Below, piece after piece: positions 6,482-10,678 of a stretch of DNA of 10,678 nt. The notes below the pieces were generated by a model. That model saw only the letters and a program-made list of their open reading frames with translations. It made no database searches and was not told the DNA's origin. Every line of letters begins with the position of its first letter. Positions within the stretch are counted from its first letter, which is position 1. The position numbers were made by a program, and so were the translations under genes. The stretch comes from Betaproteobacteria bacterium (lineage in GTDB: Bacteria; Pseudomonadota; Gammaproteobacteria; Burkholderiales; CAIKXV01), in the NCBI GenBank assembly GCA_947456915.1, contig CANGUQ010000098.1:1-10678 (forward strand), in the 5' to 3' direction.

Positions 6482-6517
6482 CGCCACGCGCGCGCCGCAG
6501 GCGCCCCGGGCGTGGCG
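6482..6517 (+). other. Nested inverted repeat in the pyrB-pyrC' spacer
   Basis: CGCCACGC (6482-6489) is perfectly complementary to GCGTGGCG (6510-6517). Inside the 20-base interval a smaller stem, GCGCC (6492-6496) with GGCGC (6500-6504), can form around a GCA loop. The structure lies 17 bases after the pyrB stop and ends 33 bases before the pyrC' ATG. No U-run follows. It could tune pyrB to pyrC' stoichiometry or be a by-product of high GC. Confidence 0.35.
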
Positions 6518-6550
6518 TCGCAGCAGGCAGTCACCCACAGGCAGGCAGCG

Positions 6551-7861
6551 ATGAGTTCAGCAGCGTCCCACGTGCATCCACAGCCGCTGGCGATCCGCGG
6601 CGGCACGGTGATCGATCCGGTGGCCGGACGCGAGTTCGCCGCCGACATCGCGATCGAGAACGGCACGATCCGCGCGATCGGCGCGTTGCCGCCGCAGTTC
6701 GCCGCAGCGCGCACGATCGACGCGCGCGGGCTCCTCGTGGCCCCGGGACTGGTCGATCTGGCGGCGCGGTTGCGCGAGCCCGGCTACGAATACAAGGCGA
6801 CGCTCGAATCGGAACTCGCCGCCGCGGTGGCCGGCGGTGTCACCAGCCTCGCCTGCCCGCCGGACACCGATCCGGCGCTGGACGAGCCGGGGCTGGTGGA
6901 AATGCTCAAGTACCGCGCGCGCACGCTCGCGCTGTCGCGCGTGTTCCCGATCGGCGCGCTCACCGTGGCGCTGGCCGGCGAGCGCATCACCGAGATGGCC
7001 GAACTGACCGAAGCGGGCTGCGTCGCGTTCTCGCAGGCCGATCATCCGGTGACCGACACCCGCGTGCTGCTGCGTACGATGCAGTACGCGGCGAGCTACG
7101 ACTATGCGGTGTGGCTGCGCCCGCAGGAGCCGCACCTCGCGCGCGGCGGCGTGGCCCACAGCGGCGAGGTCGCCACCCGGCTGGGACTGCCGGGGATTCC
7201 GGTGTGCGCGGAGACCATCGCCATCGACATGCTGCTCGCGCTCGCACGGGTGACCGGCGCGCGGCTGCACCTGTGCCGGCTGTCCAGCGCAGCCGGCATC
7301 GAGCAGGTGCGCGCGGCGCGCGCGAGCGGCCTGCCGGTGACCTGCGACGTGGCGATCCACCACGTCCACCTGTGCGACGTCGACATCGGCTACTTCGACT
7401 CGCACAGCCACCTCGTGCCGCCGCTGCGCAGCGGGCGCGACCGCGATGCGCTGCGCAGCGCGCTCGCCGACGGCACGATCGACGCGGTGTGTTCCGATCA
7501 CACGCCGGTGGACGAGGACGCGAAGCAGAGGCCGTTCGGCGAATCCGAGGCCGGTGCCACCGGCCTCGAACTGCTGCTGCCGCTCACCCTCAAGTGGGCA
7601 GCCGGGATGAATCTTCCGCGCTGGCAGGCGATCTCGCGCATCACCTGCGACCCGGCGCGCGTGCTCGGCCTGCCCGTCGGGCGCATCGAGCTCGGCGCGG
7701 CGGCCGACCTGTGCATCTTCGATCCGCTTGAAGACTGGGTGATTCGCCCACAGACTCTGGCGAGCCAGGGCAAGAACACTCCGTTCTCCGGTCTGCCGAT
7801 GCTCGGCCGCACCCAGTACACGCTGGTCGGCGGCGATCTCGTGTTCTCGCGCCGCGACTGA
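6551..7861 (+). CDS. pyrC': Inactive dihydroorotase homologue, ATCase-associated (PyrC'/PyrX type)
   Basis: The 436-residue product has the amidohydrolase-superfamily layout: an N-terminal beta sandwich (IRGGTVIDPVAGREF), a TIM-barrel domain and the closing LGAAADLCIFDP segment. The metal centre is damaged. The normal DLHVHLREPG motif reads DLAARLREPG, so both metal-binding histidines are replaced (Ala71, Arg73). The usual SDDG bridging region reads FSQADHPV and the HCED histidine motif reads RPQEPH. The barrel-end SDHTP (Asp316) and the IHHVHL histidines remain. This pattern matches the non-catalytic PyrC' of Pseudomonas, which is needed for assembly of active aspartate transcarbamoylase dodecamers. 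A catalytic dihydroorotase should exist elsewhere in the genome. ATG 6551 is preferred over an in-frame GTG at 6512 because family proteins begin close to the IRGG strand. Ribosome-binding sequence is weak (AGGCAG). Confidence 0.92.
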   Translation: MSSAASHVHPQPLAIRGGTVIDPVAGREFAADIAIENGTIRAIGALPPQFAAARTIDARGLLVAPGLVDLAARLREPGYEYKATLESELAAAVAGGVTSLACPPDTDPALDEPGLVEMLKYRARTLALSRVFPIGALTVALAGERITEMAELTEAGCVAFSQADHPVTDTRVLLRTMQYAASYDYAVWLRPQEPHLARGGVAHSGEVATRLGLPGIPVCAETIAIDMLLALARVTGARLHLCRLSSAAGIEQVRAARASGLPVTCDVAIHHVHLCDVDIGYFDSHSHLVPPLRSGRDRDALRSALADGTIDAVCSDHTPVDEDAKQRPFGESEAGATGLELLLPLTLKWAAGMNLPRWQAISRITCDPARVLGLPVGRIELGAAADLCIFDPLEDWVIRPQTLASQGKNTPFSGLPMLGRTQYTLVGGDLVFSRRD

Positions 7862-8023
7862 GCGCGGCACGCGCGCGCCGCCGCACGGCCGCAGGCACCC
7901 GGCGCGGATCGACGGCGAGCGTCGGGACCGCTGGCACGTTTTCCCGGATACTGCGCTGCGCCGCGGTCAGGCCGCGCCGCGATCCCTCCACCGCCCTTTC
8001 CACTGCATCGACCTGCCCTCCCG
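7862..8023 (+). other. Intergenic region before prlC with a weak candidate promoter
   Basis: No gene is seen here. GATACT (7947-7952) resembles a -10 element (four of six), with GGGACC (7924-7929; three of six) 17 bases upstream; this is weak evidence for a separate prlC promoter with a leader of about 65 bases. Short GC-rich pairings after the pyrC' stop, such as GCGGC (7864-7868) with GCCGC (7877-7881), are too small to call a terminator. The last 12 bases before the ATG are pyrimidine-rich (CCTGCCCTCCCG) and contain no Shine-Dalgarno sequence. Confidence 0.25.
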
Positions 8024-10090
8024 ATGGACAACCCCCTGCTCGATCACTCCGGTCTGCCCCGCTTTCCCGACTTTCGCGCCGAGCAGGTGACGCCTGCGGT
8101 CGACGCGCTGCTTGCGCACAACCGGGCGGCGATCGACCGGCTGGCGGCCGACCCGGCCACGCCGGACTGGGACGGCTTCGCCCACCCGCTGGAGGACGCC
8201 TCCGACCGCCTGCGGCGAAGCTGGGGGCTGGTCGGCCACCTGAACGCGGTGATCAACAGCCCCGAGCTGCGCGAGGCCTACAACGCGAATCTGCCGAAGG
8301 TCACGCAGTACTACACCGAGCTGGGACAGAACGAGGCGCTGTTCGAAAAGTACAAGGCGCTGGCGGCGAGCCCGCAGTTCGCCGCGCTGTCGCCGGCGCG
8401 GCGCAAGGTGATCGAGAACGAGATCCGCGACTTCCGGCTCTCCGGCGCCGAACTGCCGCCCGAGCGCAAGCAGCGCTATCGCGAGATCAGCGAGCGGCTG
8501 GCCACGCTGTCGTCGCGCTTCTCCGACAACCTGCTCGATGCCACCAACGACTTCTCGCACTACGAGCTCGATCGTGCCGCGCTCGCCGGGCTGCCCGAGG
8601 ATGCGATCGAAGCGGCTGCCGAGAGCGCGAAGGTGCAGGGGCGCGACGGCTATCGTTTCACGCTGCAGGCACCGTCGTACATGCCGGTGATGCAGTACGC
8701 CGACGACCGCAGCCTGCGCGAGCGGCTGTATCGCGCCTACGTCACCCGGGCATCCGAATTCGGCAAGCCGGAATGGGACAACACGGCGCTGATCGGCGAG
8801 ATCCTCGCGCTGCGCCACGAGCTCGCGCAGCTGCTGGGCTTCGGCGACTTCTGCGCGCTGTCGCTCGCCTCGAAGATGGCCGAATCGGCACAGCACGTGA
8901 GCACGTTCCTGCAGGAGCTCGCGCTGAAGGCGCGGCCGTTCGCGCTGCGCGACCTGGACGAGCTGCGCGGCTTCGCCCGCGAGCGCCTGGGGCTTGCCGA
9001 TCTGCAGTCGTGGGATCTCATGTACGCGTCGGAGAAGCTGCGCGCCGAGCGTTACGCGTTCTCCGACAACGAGGTCAAGCAGTACTTTCCCGAGGACCAG
9101 GTGCTGCCGGGCATGTTCCGCCTGGTGGAGACGATCTACGGGCTGCGCATCAGCGACCGCGACGCGCCGAAGTGGCACGCCGACGTGCGCTTCTTCGAGG
9201 TCGCCGATTCGGGCGGCCGGCCGCTCGGCCACTTCTACCTCGATCTGTACGCACGGCCGTCCAAGCGCGGCGGCGCGTGGATGGACGACGCGATCACCCG
9301 TCGCCGTCTCGCCGGCAGCGTGCAGCTGCCGCTCGCCTATCTCACGTGCAACTTCCCGGCTCCCGTGGCCCGCGCCGACGGCAGCCCGCGGCCAGCGCTG
9401 TTCACGCACGACGACGTGGTCACGCTGTTTCACGAATTCGGCCACGGCCTGCACCACCTGCTCACCGAAGTCGACGAGCTGTTCGTCTCCGGCATCAACG
9501 GGGTCGAGTGGGATGCGGTCGAACTGCCCAGCCAGTTCATGGAAAATTTCTGCTGGGAGTGGGAAGTACTGCGCCATCTCACCCGCCACGTCGACACCGG
9601 CGAGACGATGCCGCGCGCGCTGTTCGAGCGCATGCTCGCGGCGAAGAACTTCCAGAGCGGACTGCAGACCCTGCGTCAGGTCGAGTTCGCGCTGTTCGAC
9701 ATGCGTATCCACGGCGCACAGGCGATGGCCAGCGGCACGAGCGCGCAGCAGGTGCTCGCGCAGGTGCGCGCCGAGGTCGCGGTGGTGATGCCACCGGAGT
9801 TCAACCGCTTCGCCAACGGCTTCTCGCACATCTTCGCCGGCGGCTACGCTGCCGGCTACTACAGCTACAAGTGGGCGGAAGTGCTCTCGGCCGACGCCTA
9901 CAGCCTGTTCGAGGAGCGCGGCGTGCTCAACCCGGAGATCGGCGCGCGCTTTCGCGATGAGGTGCTGGCGCGCGGTGGCAGCCGACCCGCGCTCGAATCG
10001 TTCCTAAAGTTTCGCGGACGCGAGCCGAACATAGATGCATTGTTGAGACATAACGGGATGGATGCAGCCGCGGGAGCACGCGCTGCATGA
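8024..10090 (+). CDS. prlC: Oligopeptidase A (M3 family zinc metallopeptidase)
   Basis: The 688-residue cytoplasmic enzyme hydrolyses short peptides, including cleaved signal peptides, and has the length of E. coli OpdA (680). The zinc site is intact: HEFGH at 470-474 supplies His470, Glu471 (general base) and His474, and Glu500 in VELPSQF is the third ligand. The C-terminal HIFAGGYAAGYYSYKWAEVLSAD segment carries the M3 substrate-binding tyrosines and glycine-rich loop. The N-terminal helical half has the usual LPRF-DF and LSDNLLDAT-type segments, and no signal peptide is seen. The start follows a pyrimidine tract rather than a Shine-Dalgarno site. The TGA overlaps the next ATG (ATGA). The last 30 or so codons use CTA, ATA, TTG, AGA and CAT, which are scarce elsewhere in the window, although the protein end RGREPNIDALLRHNGM is normal for the family. 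Confidence 0.95.
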   Translation: MDNPLLDHSGLPRFPDFRAEQVTPAVDALLAHNRAAIDRLAADPATPDWDGFAHPLEDASDRLRRSWGLVGHLNAVINSPELREAYNANLPKVTQYYTELGQNEALFEKYKALAASPQFAALSPARRKVIENEIRDFRLSGAELPPERKQRYREISERLATLSSRFSDNLLDATNDFSHYELDRAALAGLPEDAIEAAAESAKVQGRDGYRFTLQAPSYMPVMQYADDRSLRERLYRAYVTRASEFGKPEWDNTALIGEILALRHELAQLLGFGDFCALSLASKMAESAQHVSTFLQELALKARPFALRDLDELRGFARERLGLADLQSWDLMYASEKLRAERYAFSDNEVKQYFPEDQVLPGMFRLVETIYGLRISDRDAPKWHADVRFFEVADSGGRPLGHFYLDLYARPSKRGGAWMDDAITRRRLAGSVQLPLAYLTCNFPAPVARADGSPRPALFTHDDVVTLFHEFGHGLHHLLTEVDELFVSGINGVEWDAVELPSQFMENFCWEWEVLRHLTRHVDTGETMPRALFERMLAAKNFQSGLQTLRQVEFALFDMRIHGAQAMASGTSAQQVLAQVRAEVAVVMPPEFNRFANGFSHIFAGGYAAGYYSYKWAEVLSADAYSLFEERGVLNPEIGARFRDEVLARGGSRPALESFLKFRGREPNIDALLRHNGMDAAAGARAA

Positions 10091-10678
10091 CCTATTCTGT
10101 CAGCAGGCTCCTGATGAAGCGTCCCAAGGATCTGGATCTGATCGACCTCGGCCTGGCTGCGGCGATCGCCACCGCGCTGCTGCTCGCCGCGCCGCTCGCG
10201 AACAGCCAGCAGATCCGGTGCTGGACCAACGCGAGCGGTTCGCGCGAGTGCTCCGACCTGCCCCCACCCAAGGACGCGAAGTCGGTGAACGACGTGCGCG
10301 GGCGCGCCGGACGCATCGAGGGTCAGGATCCGTTCTCGCAGCGGCAGGCAGCCGAGCGCTTCCCGGTCACCTTGTGGAGCAACGACTGCGGCGACCCGTG
10401 CGCCAGTGCCCGCAAGCTGCTGCTCGGCCGCGGCGTGCCGTTCACCGAGCGCAACCCGGCGCTGCCCGAGGCTGCCGAGGAGTTCAAGCGGCTGACCAAG
10501 GGACAGTTGCAGGTGCCGATGCTGATGGTCGGCACCAACCAGCTGAGCGGGTTCGACGAGGCCCAGTGGAATTCGACTCTCGACGCCGCAGGCTACAGCC
10601 GTGTGGCGGGCCCGCCGCGCGCCAGACCGGCGGCATCGGTGCCGGCCGCGGGCACGACCAGGCCGCCGGTGCCTGGCG
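10087..10678 (+). CDS. DUF4124 / glutaredoxin-like exported protein, 3' end cut by the window
   Basis: The frame stays open from the ATG at 10087 to the window edge (197 complete codons, no stop), so the gene is partial. Residues 18-39 form a hydrophobic signal or anchor segment (IDLGLAAAIATALLLAAPLA). Residues 42-60 (IRCWTNASGSRECSDLPPP) resemble DUF4124, a short periplasmic module. Residues 92-170 resemble a glutaredoxin fold: VTLWSNDCGDPC with Cys101 and Cys105, RKLLLGRGVPFTE, the cis-proline segment VPMLMVG (Pro144) and LSGFDE. After residue 172 the sequence becomes a Pro/Ala-rich tail. A periplasmic or membrane-anchored thiol-disulfide role is inferred. It overlaps prlC by four bases and is probably translationally coupled; GGAG at 10073-10076 may serve as its ribosome site. 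ATG 10114 is an alternative start, with AGCAGG upstream. The hydrophobic segment is kept either way. Confidence 0.82.
   Translation, partial: MTYSVSRLLMKRPKDLDLIDLGLAAAIATALLLAAPLANSQQIRCWTNASGSRECSDLPPPKDAKSVNDVRGRAGRIEGQDPFSQRQAAERFPVTLWSNDCGDPCASARKLLLGRGVPFTERNPALPEAAEEFKRLTKGQLQVPMLMVGTNQLSGFDEAQWNSTLDAAGYSRVAGPPRARPAASVPAAGTTRPPVPG

Noticed and set aside
4732..6714. A 660-codon minus-strand open frame opposite ruvX, pyrR and pyrB
   Set aside because: It spans three well-recognised genes and their spacers, and its composition is that of a shadow frame. No promoter or ribosome site supports it.
7967..9829. A 620-codon open frame on the minus strand opposite prlC
   Set aside because: It is antisense to an intact M3 peptidase with a complete zinc site. 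The translation is rich in Arg, Ala, Gly, His and Gln with no domain signature, as expected for antisense frames in GC-rich coding DNA.
1..10678. A hidden defence system, mobile element, CRISPR array or RNA gene
   Set aside because: I looked for terminal inverted repeats, transposase or integrase motifs, spaced repeats and tRNA-like folds and saw none. All sizeable stretches are filled by recognised intact genes.

Overview
The window comes from a high-GC (roughly two-thirds or more G+C by eye) Gram-negative bacterium, most likely a betaproteobacterium. Three things point there: the gene order algH-ruvX-pyrR-pyrB-pyrC', which is a conserved beta/gammaproteobacterial arrangement; a Bug/TTT-family solute-binding protein, a family greatly expanded in Burkholderiales; and a prlC-type M3 oligopeptidase followed by a DUF4124-glutaredoxin-like gene. 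The lineage is an inference from gene content only.

Layout. (1) 158-2115, plus strand: an orphan tripartite-tricarboxylate-type binding protein, then 35 bases later a TauD/TfdA-like Fe(II)/2-oxoglutarate dioxygenase. Both have good Shine-Dalgarno sites, and together they look like a small accessory uptake/oxidation unit of unknown substrate. (2) 2258-3721, minus strand: a class I photolyase (phrB), convergent with the dioxygenase gene; a U-less hairpin follows each stop codon. (3) 3722-3838: a divergent promoter region where a phrB promoter and an algH promoter can be read face to face, each with a 17-base spacer, using nearly the same two hexamers. (4) 3839-7861, plus strand: algH (UPF0301), ruvX (YqgF), pyrR, pyrB and an inactive dihydroorotase homologue (pyrC'). 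The last three suit de novo pyrimidine synthesis: PyrR senses or salvages pyrimidines, PyrB is the aspartate transcarbamoylase catalytic chain, and PyrC' has lost its metal ligands and is probably a structural partner of PyrB, as in Pseudomonas. (5) 8024 to the window end, plus strand: oligopeptidase A (prlC/opdA), overlapped (ATGA) by a gene for a membrane-anchored or exported DUF4124/glutaredoxin-like protein that runs off the window.

Most of the window is ordinary core genome with intact genes. I see no phage, transposon, CRISPR array, tRNA or rRNA, and no convincing new defence or mobile system. The observations most worth a second look are the interlocked divergent promoter, the pyrimidine-tract start sites that lack Shine-Dalgarno sequences (phrB, pyrB, prlC), the degenerate dihydroorotase, and the unusual cysteine pattern of the terminal glutaredoxin-like protein.
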